DNA of 64,000 bases, taken from assembly GCA_039972875.1 (NCBI GenBank), contig JBDWMA010000010.1, positions 124,001 through 188,000 of the forward strand. The letters run 5' to 3'. Position numbers and translations under genes: made by a program. Under the pieces are notes generated by a model, which saw only the letters and a program-made list of their open reading frames with translations, was not told the DNA's origin and did no database searches. Positions 23,229 to 32,362 of this stretch are shown here, piece by piece. Position 1 is the first letter of the stretch; every line of letters starts with the position of its first letter. This DNA is from Pseudoruegeria sp039972875. Its GTDB lineage: Bacteria > Pseudomonadota > Alphaproteobacteria > Rhodobacterales > Rhodobacteraceae.

Positions 23229-24841
23229 TGCTAAATACCTATTCATTTCCCGAATTTGAATATGTGCAGTCCGCAGAACAAAAAACAGGCGAAGTTCTGC
23301 GGCATACTGTCGTCATTGTTGGTGCGGGCCCTATGGGCCTCACCGCGGCACTCGATTTTGCTGCGCGCGGGCTAAAAGTCGTACTGCTGGATGACAACAA
23401 CACTGTTTCAGTCGGATCACGTGCTGTGTGTTATGCCAAACGCCCTCTCGAAATATGGGACCGGTTGGGCGTCGCTCAACCGATGTTGGAAAAAGGGATC
23501 AAGTGGCAGTTTGGGCGCGTTTTCCTCCGCGATCAGGAGGTTTATAATTTCAACCTGTTGCCAGAAGACGGGCACAAAATCCCGGCCTTTATCAATCTGC
23601 AACAATATTACCTCGAAGAGTACCTGGTCGATGCTTGCGAACAGAATGACTTGATTGATCTGCGCTGGAAACACAAAGTTGTTTCCCTTCAATCCTATGA
23701 CGATCATGTTGAGCTGGCGGTCGAGACACCAGACGGCATATTCAGATTGCAAACCGATTGGTTGGTGGCTTGTGATGGGGCGAATTCAGATGTCCGAAAA
23801 ATGGTAGGGGCCAAATTTACCGGACACTTCTTTCAGGATCAGTTCCTGATCGCTGATATTGTGATGAAAGCAGACTTTCCGACGGAACGTTGGTTTTGGT
23901 TTGATCCCGAATTTCATCGGGGGCAGTCGGCCTTGCTGCACAAACAATCGGATGACGTCTGGCGATTGGATTTCCAACTTGGGTGGGATTCCGATCCTGA
24001 GGAAGAAAAGCGTCCAGAAAATATCATCCCGCGAGTCAAAGCAATGCTGGGCGAAGATGTTGAATTCGAACTGGAGTGGGGCTCTGTCTATCAGTTTGCG
24101 TGTCGGCGTATTGACCGTTTTCGGTATGGTCGGGTTCTGTTTGCCGGAGATTCCGCGCATCAAGTTTCACCGTTTGGCGCCCGCGGCGCGAACACGGGGG
24201 TGCAGGATGTGGACAATCTGGGGTGGAAACTTGCCGCAGTAGTTCGAGGCGAAGCACCAGTTGCCTTAATTGACACTTATCATAGTGAGCGCGCCTTTGC
24301 GGCGGATGATAACCTGCTGAATTCGACACGCTCGACGGATTTCATTACGCCCAAGAATGCCGCCTCCATGCGGTATCGGAATGCAGTGTTGAACTTGTCT
24401 AAAACTCAGGAATTCGCGCGCCCACTTGTTAATTCTGGACGATTATCAACGCCCACACCTTACACGGAAAGTACGCTGAATACGCCTGATACTGACATTT
24501 GGAAGGGGTCAATGCGTCCCGGTACTTGCGTTGCGGACGCTCCCATCCGTGTGGATGGAAAAAGCGATTGGCTCTTGAATCAGTTCGGAGAGGGCTTCGC
24601 GCTATTGGTCTTTGGGCTTGAGCCAACACCTGTTGAGGCTGGGGTATTCACCCCTACGACAGTCGTTGTAGGTCAGCATTTTGACGACATCGAAGGTCTG
24701 GCAGCGAAGCGTTTTGACGCAACGGAGGGGGCGGTGTATCTTATTCGTCCGGATCAGCATGTGGCCGCAAGATGGCGCACATTTGATCGCGATAGGATCA
24801 TGGCCGCAATTTCGCAAGCAACCGGAGGGCAGTCTCAATGA
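23228..24841 (+). CDS. FAD-dependent aromatic hydroxylase, second copy
   Basis: A 537-residue class A flavoprotein monooxygenase, clearly paralogous to the one at 16047-17672. Shared landmarks are the dinucleotide motif VVIVGAGPMGLTAALDF, VGSRAVCYAKR (against MGSRAICFAKR), the DG motif WLVACDGANSDVR, the GD motif VLFAGDSAHQVSPFGARGAN and the C-terminal YLIRPDQHVAARW. It starts in the overlap with the VOC gene stop and ends in a 4-nt overlap with its own DUF2783 gene, so the three form a translationally coupled operon. It may hydroxylate a related ring to feed homogentisate or gentisate formation. The distinct regulation suggests a different substrate or different oxygen conditions. Confidence 0.88.
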   Translation: MLNTYSFPEFEYVQSAEQKTGEVLRHTVVIVGAGPMGLTAALDFAARGLKVVLLDDNNTVSVGSRAVCYAKRPLEIWDRLGVAQPMLEKGIKWQFGRVFLRDQEVYNFNLLPEDGHKIPAFINLQQYYLEEYLVDACEQNDLIDLRWKHKVVSLQSYDDHVELAVETPDGIFRLQTDWLVACDGANSDVRKMVGAKFTGHFFQDQFLIADIVMKADFPTERWFWFDPEFHRGQSALLHKQSDDVWRLDFQLGWDSDPEEEKRPENIIPRVKAMLGEDVEFELEWGSVYQFACRRIDRFRYGRVLFAGDSAHQVSPFGARGANTGVQDVDNLGWKLAAVVRGEAPVALIDTYHSERAFAADDNLLNSTRSTDFITPKNAASMRYRNAVLNLSKTQEFARPLVNSGRLSTPTPYTESTLNTPDTDIWKGSMRPGTCVADAPIRVDGKSDWLLNQFGEGFALLVFGLEPTPVEAGVFTPTTVVVGQHFDDIEGLAAKRFDATEGAVYLIRPDQHVAARWRTFDRDRIMAAISQATGGQSQ

Positions 24842-25020
24842 GTCTTACTCTTACCCCAAACATTGAAGATCCAGACGGTTTCTACGAAATGCTTACAGAG
24901 GCACAGCGGGATATGTCAGCCGAAGAGGCCGACGATATGAATGCGCGTCTTGTGCTGATCCTAGCCAACCAAATCGGACAGGCATCCCTGTTACGCGAGG
25001 CGGTTGAATTGGCCCTGTGA
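24838..25020 (+). CDS. Small DUF2783 protein, second copy
   Basis: A 60-residue acidic protein (PNIEDPDGFYEMLTEAQRD, then MNARLVLILANQIGQ), paralogous to the protein at 15858-16043. It overlaps the monooxygenase stop by 4 nt, the tightest coupling in this operon, which fits a partner subunit made in step with the flavoprotein. No catalytic residues or membrane segment are visible. A role like the small coupling protein MhaB of 3-hydroxyphenylacetate hydroxylase is my best guess. Confidence 0.78.
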   Translation: MSLTLTPNIEDPDGFYEMLTEAQRDMSAEEADDMNARLVLILANQIGQASLLREAVELAL

Positions 25021-25115
25021 GGCGGTTCTTTAACTTTATTCGAACATGGCTCTGTGGTGGGAACCTCTCAGATTTTTGACCGGGATTTGCCCATCAGCGA
25101 AGAGAGATTCATGAG

Positions 25116-25167
25116 CCCATTGGCCGTCGCAGCAAACGATGCGATGGCCAATGGGGTGCGCAATTTT
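25116..25167 (+). terminator. Rho-independent terminator of the VOC operon
   Basis: CCCATTGGCCGTCGCA (25116-25131) pairs almost completely with TGCGATGGCCAATGGG (25140-25155), a 15-16-bp stem with one bulge and an 8-nt loop. A short GC stretch and then ATTTTT (25162-25167) follow. It lies 96 bp after the DUF2783 stop. The rest of the 284-bp gap to thiC shows nothing else. The stem is symmetric, so it may also act on leftward transcription from thiC. Confidence 0.68.
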
Positions 25168-25304
25168 TCTGACACATAAATGAGTGACCTACTCCATTGA
25201 TTAATCAACGTTGTTGGGAAACACTAAAGGAGCAGATTTTAAGTCGCCCCTCATCGCTGCAATTACGGATGAGAGGGCCGTGGAGTAGGGTAAGATCTAA
25301 AAGA

Positions 25305-27116
25305 TCAGTCGTTTATTTCTGCGTTGGATTTATCGACAGGTAAGTAAAGATCACCGGCTTCGCGAAATTTCTCTGACATGGCGGCCATACCTTCTTTTTG
25401 CGCCTCTGCACGGATGTCGTGACTGATTTTCATCGAACAGAATTTTGGCCCACACATCGAACAGAAATGTGCCACCTTATGGGCCTCTTTGGGCATGGTT
25501 TGATCGTGAAAATCCCGTGCAGTCGTCGGATCAAGTGATAAATTGAATTGATCCTCCCAGCGGAATTCAAAACGGGCGCGCGATAGCGCATCATCGCGCC
25601 GTTGCGCGCCCGGTAACCCCTTAGCCAGATCGGCGGCGTGGGCGGCAATCTTATAGGTAATGACACCGGTTTTGACATCGTTGCGATCGGGTAATCCCAG
25701 ATGCTCTTTGGGGGTTACATAACACAACATGGCACAGCCAAACCATCCGATCATGGCCGCCCCGATCCCACTGGTGATGTGATCATAGCCGGGGGCAATG
25801 TCAGTTGTCAGTGGACCCAATGTATAAAAGGGGGCCTCATCACAGCAGGCCAACTGCTTGTCCATATTCTCTTTGATTTTGTGCATAGCGACATGCCCCG
25901 GACCTTCGATCATCACCTGACAATCTTTGGACCAAGCGATTTTTGTCAACTCCCCGAGCGTTTCCAGCTCTGCAAATTGTGCCTCGTCATTTGCATCCGC
26001 AATAGAGCCAGGCCTTAACCCATCCCCGAGTGAAAAGCTGACATCATATCGTCGACAGATATCGCAGATGTCGGCAAAATGTTCGTATAAAAAGCTCTCT
26101 TTGTGATGATGCAAACACCACTTAGCCATAATCGACCCACCGCGCGATACGATGCCCGTGACACGGTTCACCGTCATTGGAACCATATGCAAACGCACTC
26201 CGGCATGAATGGTGAAATAATCCACGCCTTGTTCGGCTTGCTCAATCAAAGTGTCCCTAAACACCTCCCACGTTAGGTCCTCGGCAATGCCGTTCACCTT
26301 TTCCAAGGCTTGATAAATGGGGACGGTTCCAATGGGGACGGGACTGTTACGGATAATCCATTCGCGGGTGTTGTGAATATTGCGCCCAGTGGACAAGTCC
26401 ATGACGGTGTCAGCGCCCCAACGAATGGACCAAACCATTTTGTCGACTTCTCCTTCCATAGAAGAGCTGACCGCGGATGTGCCCATATTGGCGTTAATCT
26501 TTACCAGAAAATTGCGCCCGATGATCATCGGTTCAGATTCAGGATGGTTGATGTTAGCGGGAATGATCGCACGGCCTGCTGCGACCTCATCGCGGACAAA
26601 CTCTGGCGTGACATAATCGGGGATGTTTGCCCCCCAGTCATTCCCGTCTCGGGGCTCAGGCTTGGCGGTGCGTAGTTGGTTCTCGCGGATGGCGATATAT
26701 TCCATCTCTGCCGTGATGATGCCCGCCCGTGCATAGGCCAATTGTGTGACGGCCCCATCGCCGGTTGCGCGCAATGGTTGGGGTTTGATTGGAAATTCCG
26801 GTGTCAAATGGGCCCCATCAACAAAGCCGTTGTCTGCCAACTGGATATCTCGGCCGCTGTATTGCTCAACATCGCCACGCGCCTTGATCCACTGTTGGCG
26901 CACCGGAGGCAAGCCTTGCTGAATATCGGTCAAAACATTTGGGTCGGTGTAGGGCCCAGAGCTGTCATAGACGGTCAGAGGCGGCTCACCCGCAGTGGGG
27001 TGAACTGATATTTCACGCATCGGAACGCGAATATCTGGATGTCGCACACCGTTTACATAGATCTTACGCGACGCAGGCATTTCGCCAGTGGTAATTGTGG
27101 GGTTTGGGACGTTCAT
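25305..27116 (-). CDS. thiC: Phosphomethylpyrimidine synthase ThiC
   Basis: A 603-residue radical-SAM enzyme that turns aminoimidazole ribotide into the hydroxymethylpyrimidine phosphate of thiamine. It starts near KIYVNGVRHPDIRVPMREI and includes AYARAGIITAEMEYIAIRENQ, GPLTTDIAPGYDHITSGIGAAMIGW and the cluster motif HFCSMCGPKFCSMKI (CxxCxxxxC, about residues 560-572). Start follows AAGGAAC. Length is typical of the alpha-proteobacterial form with the N-terminal extension. A TPP riboswitch lies in the leader, so expression falls when thiamine pyrophosphate is plentiful. It is unrelated to the flanking aromatic genes. Confidence 0.98.
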   Translation of the reverse strand: MNVPNPTITTGEMPASRKIYVNGVRHPDIRVPMREISVHPTAGEPPLTVYDSSGPYTDPNVLTDIQQGLPPVRQQWIKARGDVEQYSGRDIQLADNGFVDGAHLTPEFPIKPQPLRATGDGAVTQLAYARAGIITAEMEYIAIRENQLRTAKPEPRDGNDWGANIPDYVTPEFVRDEVAAGRAIIPANINHPESEPMIIGRNFLVKINANMGTSAVSSSMEGEVDKMVWSIRWGADTVMDLSTGRNIHNTREWIIRNSPVPIGTVPIYQALEKVNGIAEDLTWEVFRDTLIEQAEQGVDYFTIHAGVRLHMVPMTVNRVTGIVSRGGSIMAKWCLHHHKESFLYEHFADICDICRRYDVSFSLGDGLRPGSIADANDEAQFAELETLGELTKIAWSKDCQVMIEGPGHVAMHKIKENMDKQLACCDEAPFYTLGPLTTDIAPGYDHITSGIGAAMIGWFGCAMLCYVTPKEHLGLPDRNDVKTGVITYKIAAHAADLAKGLPGAQRRDDALSRARFEFRWEDQFNLSLDPTTARDFHDQTMPKEAHKVAHFCSMCGPKFCSMKISHDIRAEAQKEGMAAMSEKFREAGDLYLPVDKSNAEIND

Positions 27117-27235
27117 TTTGGTGTTCCTTAAATAATCGACTTAAAAGGACACCAGATGAGATTGGGCTTGGGAAACGAGTAGACACATATCCACCTTATC
27201 AGAGCGCACATTCGAAACGAGGCACTGTGCGACCT

Positions 27236-27340
27236 TAGCTTCCTACGCCAGTATCAACTGGGTCAGGTTCAAAGGGTCGCGACACTGCAGCATGGCTGCT
27301 ATTCGCCTCTCAGTCTCTCAGTTGAGACTCCCCCGCGTGT
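27236..27340 (-). promoter_or_regulatory. TPP riboswitch (THI element) in the thiC leader
   Basis: On the minus strand the leader carries the conserved TPP-aptamer core: CTGAGAG in the pyrimidine-sensing arm (around 27310), ACCCTTTGAACCTGA (27267-27281) and CTGGCGTAGGAAGC (about 27239-27252). These occur in the usual order and spacing. It ends about 120 bp before the thiC ATG, leaving room for an expression platform that controls translation or termination. Confidence 0.93.
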
Positions 27341-27800
27341 GCCTTTGCTAGGCAATGCTCGGTAAAGGTGCAAGGCTAATTTTATTGGCCACGCGGCGCT
27401 TTTTGGTTCCCATAAACCAGAAGTTTAGCTCGGTTTTCTCGCTAAGTTGTTTGCAAGGTGGCTTTTTTACATTTCAACGCCACCAAATTATGCATCCACA
27501 GAGAACATTGAGCAGGGGGGCGATGCCGGTCTTCCAAAGACCGATCTAGGTATCTCATTTGTTGAGCTGTGTGTCGTCTGCATCATACTTGAGCCGCCGG
27601 AGGTGATTAATCCTGTAAGGCTTCGTCGGCGGTGCGCGCCCTGTCATCCCCTATCTGACCTAGATACTATCGCTTCACGCGCGCGATCATCCTGTATGTC
27701 AGTAGTGAATCCCTTAAGCAGTTGCGTAACAAAATTATAGCAAGGTAGCATTATATGATCTAGTGTACCAATTAGTGGCACCTTTGAGAGGATGAATGAT
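27341..27800. other. Gap between the thiC leader and the tctC-type gene
   Basis: About 460 bases without a credible gene. The left part should hold the thiC promoter (leftward) and the right part the promoter of the binding-protein gene (rightward). A small hairpin GGTCTT-CCA-AAGACC lies near 27530-27545. An imperfect palindrome GTACCA-ATTAG-TGGCAC (27765-27781) stands just before the ribosome site of the next gene. It shares TGGCACC with the inverted repeat before the dehalogenase gene. Shared control is only a suggestion. Confidence 0.45.
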
Positions 27801-28733
27801 ATGCTTAAGAAAATGATTATCGCAGGTGTTTTGTCTGCGCTTCCGTTGGCGGCACAGGCCGAATACCCAAACAAACCCGTTGAATTTATCGTTCCATGGC
27901 CACCCGGCGATTTAGAAGATGTATTGACACGAATGATCGCCGAAGACTTTGAGAAAGAATACGGGGTACCAGCCGCCGTTGTGAACAGACCCGGCGGTGG
28001 TGGTGGCCCCTTCCCAGGTGCAATTTCTGTGGCTCAAGCACCTGCGGATGGATACACGATCGGCTCTTTTGTCATGTCTGTCGCAGTCGTGGGCCCACAA
28101 ATTGGTATTCCGGAGCTCAGCCCAAATCCCTTTGAACCGATTGGCGCTTTTGTAACATATCCATTTGTCATCGCTGCTGGTGAAAACGCTCCATATGATG
28201 ATATTGAAGGGTTGGCGGCGTATTCTCAGGAAAATGGGGTTACGCTTGGGCATTTTGGAGCGCCCTTCGCGCCGACGCGAGTTACCATGGCATTTGCAGA
28301 AAGAATGGGCATTAGCTTTGAGTCAGACGCCGCCTTTGACGCATTGGATTGCAACACTTTGGCGTCCGGGGATGTCGACGTTATAAGTACGACAATCCAA
28401 CTCATCCTACCGTGTCTAGATGACCTCAAGGTTTTAGCAACAATAGGCAGCGACAGAATATCTTTGATTCCTGATGTTCCGGCTGTCGGTGAGCTTCAAT
28501 CCGATCTGGGTATTGCTTTGTGGAATGGTCTTTTCGTTCACAAAGATACGCCTGCAGATGTTCGCGATAAAATTGAGGCCGTCGCAGAGAAGACAATGGC
28601 TTCGGAACGTGTGCAAGAACTGTCCGCTGATACTGGTGCTCTTGTATACTGGCAGAATGCAGAGGATACCGAGGCGCGCCTTATTCGGAACGCAGCTGAA
28701 CTTGATGCTGTCGGTAGTTTGTTGGATCAATAG
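27801..28733 (+). CDS. Tripartite tricarboxylate transporter-type binding protein (TctC/Bug family), orphan
   Basis: A 310-residue periplasmic receptor. A Sec signal peptide (MLKKMIIAGVLSALPLAAQA-E) is followed by the Bug-family opening YPNKPVEFIVPWPPGD and VVNRPGGGGG (about 54-63). I prefer the ATG at 27801, 9-10 nt after GAGAGG, over the ATG at 27792, which would sit almost on the ribosome site. No TctA or TctB membrane subunits are nearby, as is usual for the many orphan Bug proteins. It is divergent-facing to a reductive dehalogenase. As I recall, a comparable extracytoplasmic receptor gene accompanies bhbA in Comamonas sp. 7D-2. A role in binding a halogenated aromatic acid is inferred. 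Confidence 0.88.
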   Translation: MLKKMIIAGVLSALPLAAQAEYPNKPVEFIVPWPPGDLEDVLTRMIAEDFEKEYGVPAAVVNRPGGGGGPFPGAISVAQAPADGYTIGSFVMSVAVVGPQIGIPELSPNPFEPIGAFVTYPFVIAAGENAPYDDIEGLAAYSQENGVTLGHFGAPFAPTRVTMAFAERMGISFESDAAFDALDCNTLASGDVDVISTTIQLILPCLDDLKVLATIGSDRISLIPDVPAVGELQSDLGIALWNGLFVHKDTPADVRDKIEAVAEKTMASERVQELSADTGALVYWQNAEDTEARLIRNAAELDAVGSLLDQ

Positions 28734-28749
28734 ACTTATCACGCTTCGG

Positions 28750-28777
28750 GTGATCGGCATTTCCGGATGCTGATCAC
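28750..28777 (+). terminator. Hairpin after the tctC-type gene
   Basis: GTGATCGGCAT (28750-28760) pairs with ATGCTGATCAC (28767-28777), an 11-bp stem with one G-U pair and a 6-nt loop, 17 bp past the stop codon. A U-run is lacking. Confidence 0.5.
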
Positions 28778-28954
28778 GTCCTGAATTTCAGTACCGGTTA
28801 TAAACCGCCATAAGCGTAATGCTAAATTTGATCTCGCTGTCCGTCGTTACCCTGAGTTTGTGTGTTCGGACAACTGATATGTCGACGCGATGATGAATGC
28901 CTCTCAAATTGAATTGCTTCAGATCCATAGGCGGTCAGAGTTGCCGTCGTAAAT

Positions 28955-28981
28955 GCGTTAAAATGAGCGGTATCTTACCGC
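28955..28981 (-). terminator. Weak hairpin with T-run after the dehalogenase gene
   Basis: GCGGTA-TCT-TACCGC (28967-28981) forms a 6-bp stem. On the minus strand it is followed by TCATTTTAA. It lies 43 bp beyond the stop of the leftward dehalogenase gene and is a plausible but modest terminator. Confidence 0.4.
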
Positions 28982-29023
28982 GATAGTTCTAAAACGACGT
29001 AGGCCGACGGCAGTTATTCTCTC

Positions 29024-32000
29024 TCAGAGGTCAAGTATCAGCCGTTCGCTATCAGGTTTAGGCCGAGAACAGCAGGTGACCATGGCATGCTCGCGTTCTT
29101 TCTTTGAAAGGACAAAATCTCTGTGTTCAACATCACCCGCAGTAAATTCAACTTTGCAGACACCGCAAAGACCGTCGCTACATTTGGTCTGGACTGGTAA
29201 ACCTTGCTTCATCAATACATCTGCAAGGGACTGATCTTCAGCGACCTGCAGTGTTTTTCCAGATTGTTTTAGAGTCACCTCAAACGGATGGTTCTCGAAG
29301 TCAGGTTGTTCAGGGACCGTAAAATATTCATAGCGAATGTTGTCGTCATTCCACCCCAATTGTTCTGCAACGGTCATCACAGAGTCCATAAAGGGGTTTG
29401 GCCCGCAGGTGTACAAATAGGTGCCCGGATCGGGGGAGCCTACCAATTTTTCCAGATCAGCCCGCGTCCCTTCCGAAGAGATATGCAGTTTTACACGATC
29501 GGCCCATGGTTGGCTTTCGAGGTATTCTATAAAACCTGCGGTGGACCGTTTGCGGAAGCAGTAGTGCAGCTCGAAATCGGCACCAGCCGCAAATAACGTG
29601 TTGGCCATTGCGATCATTGGTGTAATCCCTATGCCGCCCCCAAAAAGAAGCGTCTTTGACGCACTTTCGTTCAAAGGGAAGTGGTTTCGCGGGCCTGTAA
29701 CAGGAACGATTGTACCTTCATGCAGCCGTTCATGGACACGTATTGAACCACCACGGCCTTCTTTTTCTTCGAGGATTCCAACAACATATTTAGAGGTATC
29801 CGCTGGATCGCCTGCAAGACTGTATTGGCGGGTAAATGGAGCATCGATTATTAAGTCTATGTGCCCGCCAGCGGTAAAAGGCGTAACATCAGAACCGTCT
29901 GGGTTTTCAAGTTCAAGGACAACGACGCCATCAGCCTGCATTTCACGCTTTGTGATCCGCAAATATTGCACATCCGGGGCGTCTTTGGGGATATTGTATT
30001 CGGGGGCAAGCCCTTCGGTTTCCCCGTTGGCCAACTTTGCCTGATATTCATCCGCTGATATCAGGTTCTCGTATGTCTCTATGGCCAATTCGCGGTTCAT
30101 AGGATGCACGACGGGGATCGGGGCCGGTAAGACGTCCGCCGTATAGGCGGCTAAGGATTGATCTTCGAACTTTAGATCGAGATCAAGTTGTAGATCACGT
30201 CGATTGATCCGGTCTTCTGGGACCAATTGTTTGGTGCCATCCATGGTGGTCTCGATGTCCCACCACCATTTCTTGACCGGGTTGATCCGCCCATTTCCAA
30301 CTTTATCGTCCAGCCTTGCAAGTGTTTTCGCTGCCTGCGGAACATTCATTGCCAGCCAGCGAAAAGGCGATTCAACAAAAAGCCCTTCTAGGTTCCATGG
30401 ACACGTTTTCATGCAACGCCCACACATCGCCCCATCCGTTTGACCTACACGATAGCGCGTACATTTTTCGCTGTCCGGCTTCCAAGCCTCATAGCCGTTG
30501 AACATCACCTTTGGCCCGGCAGATATTGCACCGGAAGGGCATTCGCGGGCACATTTGTTGCAAGACTCGCAGAATTTCTGCAACCCAAAATCAATTGGTT
30601 TGTCAGGTGTCATCGGCATGTCAGTCGTTATGGTAAAGGACTTAAGGCGGGGTCCAAGGAATGGGTTCATTGCCGCATCACCGATCCGGCTCATTTCCCC
30701 CAATCCCGCCAACAAAATCAGCGGAACCTGCAAGACATCGCTATCTACGACGCTATGCGTGCGGGCCTCATACCCGAGATTTCGGATCTGCTCGGCAATG
30801 ACGCCACCCAACAACAATCCCCGCAAATATGCCCGCATACTTTGTGAGGAAGCAATCCAGTCATCGCCGCTGGCTCCCTCCATCGTCTCGTGCCCTTGAT
30901 CAACCAGAATAGTGATTGCGCGCGTGTGGGAGGTATCGATTTCAGTTCCGTCATGTTCATGACTGTACCAGACCCATTCCGGTGCCTCAGAAATGCCGAC
31001 AATGTCGGTGCCAATATAATGCAAGGCGGATTTGATCCGCTTGGCATTCAAATCAGCATCTTCGTTCCCGGGCAAACGGGGCATGTCGATTTGGCGACGT
31101 TCAAGCAGGTGTAGGGGGCCGATCAAGCCATATTGCGCCTCACCGACAACGCCTTTTATGACACAGAATTCATCGTTACTTTGGGTCTGTAAATACTCGC
31201 CCATATCACCAAAGTTACCGCGCCAAAATCCGTCGGCCCGTTTGGGCACGCGCGGGACGCGGGCTTCGTCAATGAATGTTGTCGTTTTTTCAACGCGTTT
31301 GATCTTGTGCATACCGTAAACGTCATGCTCGAAATTGCGCCGCTTGTATGGGTCCAGGTTGCTGGCGTTCTTAGTTGTTGCCATGCCACGGCCCATTCCG
31401 AACCCGCCGCCTAACCACCAAGAGGGGCCATGCGACTGCAACATGTCCACCGCACCGCGAGGGGCGAGTGGTGCATCCACTGCCATCGCCATGTCGGTGG
31501 TCACAACTGCAATCGCGAATTTTTCGCCGGCATAAGGATGGATTGCCGTACCATCTGGGCCGATTTCCGCAACCCCGGCGGCAACTGCGGCCTTTGCCAG
31601 ATCAATCTCTGTCGTGGATTCAGTATGCGCGCGGGCACTAAATCCCAAAACTCTTAAATAATTGGCCAGAACTATGGCAATTTCAGATGCACGAAGACTG
31701 GCGACATGTGTACCCGTCCCATGAAGCCAAGGGTATCCAGATTCATCTTTCTTCAAATCCCGATAGTGGTCAAACACGATAGAGATTACATGTGTATGCC
31801 CTTTGATTGCGGTGTCATTTGCATCGATGCCCTCCTGCATATGATGGGCAATCATGTGATGAAAGCCCGGCACATCTTCAGGCAGGTTGCCCAATTGCGC
31901 ATGAAGTGTCGGCAAATCTTTGTTGAAATAGGGCTTTGGCAAAAGCAGGCCATCGCTGAATTTTGCACAACCTACATGCAGGGCATCCATGAAATAGGCG

Positions 32001-32269
32001 AGTGATTTTGCCTGATGCGCGCGTTCGTCCAAGGCATCGGGAACAATTGGTGTTTGTCCGCTAGAATGCCCTTCGCGGGTTGCATCGATATATTGTGCCA
32101 TTATGCGCATCGCGTTCTTCAGATTTTCAGGCGATCCCTCATCCGCAAACGTCAATTGGGGACGTGTTTTTACCAGGCTGAGGTCGACTTGGCCGTCCAG
32201 CCTTTTCAGTCTTTCTACAGGTAGCGGTCCCATATGGACCGGGCGAGATTTATAACTGAAAAGACGCAT
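29024..32269 (-). CDS. Self-sufficient reductive dehalogenase: RdhA core fused to FNR-type reductase and [2Fe-2S] ferredoxin
   Basis: A 1081-residue cytosolic fusion. Residues about 90-560 form the cobalamin-dependent dehalogenase core. A bacterial ferredoxin-like part follows, with Cys567, 570, 573, 577 and Cys603, 616, 619, 623 for two [4Fe-4S] clusters. From about 765, a phthalate-dioxygenase-reductase-like module shows RQYSLAGDP (flavin site, 814-822) and FGGGIGITPM (NAD site, 876-885). The C-terminal plant-type [2Fe-2S] site is Cys1030, 1035, 1038 and 1066. No Tat signal and no RdhB anchor gene are present, so this is the catabolic type (NpRdhA, BhbA), which takes electrons from NAD(P)H. 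The start at 32269 follows GGAGGAAG; the frame opens 56 codons earlier without support. The substrate is probably a halogenated phenolic acid. Confidence 0.94.
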   Translation of the reverse strand: MRLFSYKSRPVHMGPLPVERLKRLDGQVDLSLVKTRPQLTFADEGSPENLKNAMRIMAQYIDATREGHSSGQTPIVPDALDERAHQAKSLAYFMDALHVGCAKFSDGLLLPKPYFNKDLPTLHAQLGNLPEDVPGFHHMIAHHMQEGIDANDTAIKGHTHVISIVFDHYRDLKKDESGYPWLHGTGTHVASLRASEIAIVLANYLRVLGFSARAHTESTTEIDLAKAAVAAGVAEIGPDGTAIHPYAGEKFAIAVVTTDMAMAVDAPLAPRGAVDMLQSHGPSWWLGGGFGMGRGMATTKNASNLDPYKRRNFEHDVYGMHKIKRVEKTTTFIDEARVPRVPKRADGFWRGNFGDMGEYLQTQSNDEFCVIKGVVGEAQYGLIGPLHLLERRQIDMPRLPGNEDADLNAKRIKSALHYIGTDIVGISEAPEWVWYSHEHDGTEIDTSHTRAITILVDQGHETMEGASGDDWIASSQSMRAYLRGLLLGGVIAEQIRNLGYEARTHSVVDSDVLQVPLILLAGLGEMSRIGDAAMNPFLGPRLKSFTITTDMPMTPDKPIDFGLQKFCESCNKCARECPSGAISAGPKVMFNGYEAWKPDSEKCTRYRVGQTDGAMCGRCMKTCPWNLEGLFVESPFRWLAMNVPQAAKTLARLDDKVGNGRINPVKKWWWDIETTMDGTKQLVPEDRINRRDLQLDLDLKFEDQSLAAYTADVLPAPIPVVHPMNRELAIETYENLISADEYQAKLANGETEGLAPEYNIPKDAPDVQYLRITKREMQADGVVVLELENPDGSDVTPFTAGGHIDLIIDAPFTRQYSLAGDPADTSKYVVGILEEKEGRGGSIRVHERLHEGTIVPVTGPRNHFPLNESASKTLLFGGGIGITPMIAMANTLFAAGADFELHYCFRKRSTAGFIEYLESQPWADRVKLHISSEGTRADLEKLVGSPDPGTYLYTCGPNPFMDSVMTVAEQLGWNDDNIRYEYFTVPEQPDFENHPFEVTLKQSGKTLQVAEDQSLADVLMKQGLPVQTKCSDGLCGVCKVEFTAGDVEHRDFVLSKKEREHAMVTCCSRPKPDSERLILDL

Positions 32270-32325
32270 TCTTCCTCCAAAGTCATAGGCACGCTTCGCC
32301 CCTGACAAATTGTTCAATGCCAATA

Positions 32326-32362
32326 GTACCGTTATTTGGCACCAATGGCCAATTAACGGTAC
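32326..32362. promoter_or_regulatory. 37-bp inverted repeat upstream of the dehalogenase gene
   Basis: GTACCGTTATTTGGC (32326-32340) and GCCAATTAACGGTAC (32348-32362) are 15-nt arms matching at 14 positions around a 7-nt spacer. It lies about 57 bp before the start codon. A minus-strand TTGACT (32380-32385) just upstream may be the -35 box, so the repeat would cover the -10 region. It is a likely operator, perhaps for the IclR protein encoded next door. The remaining gap (32270-32560) shows no gene. Confidence 0.62.
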
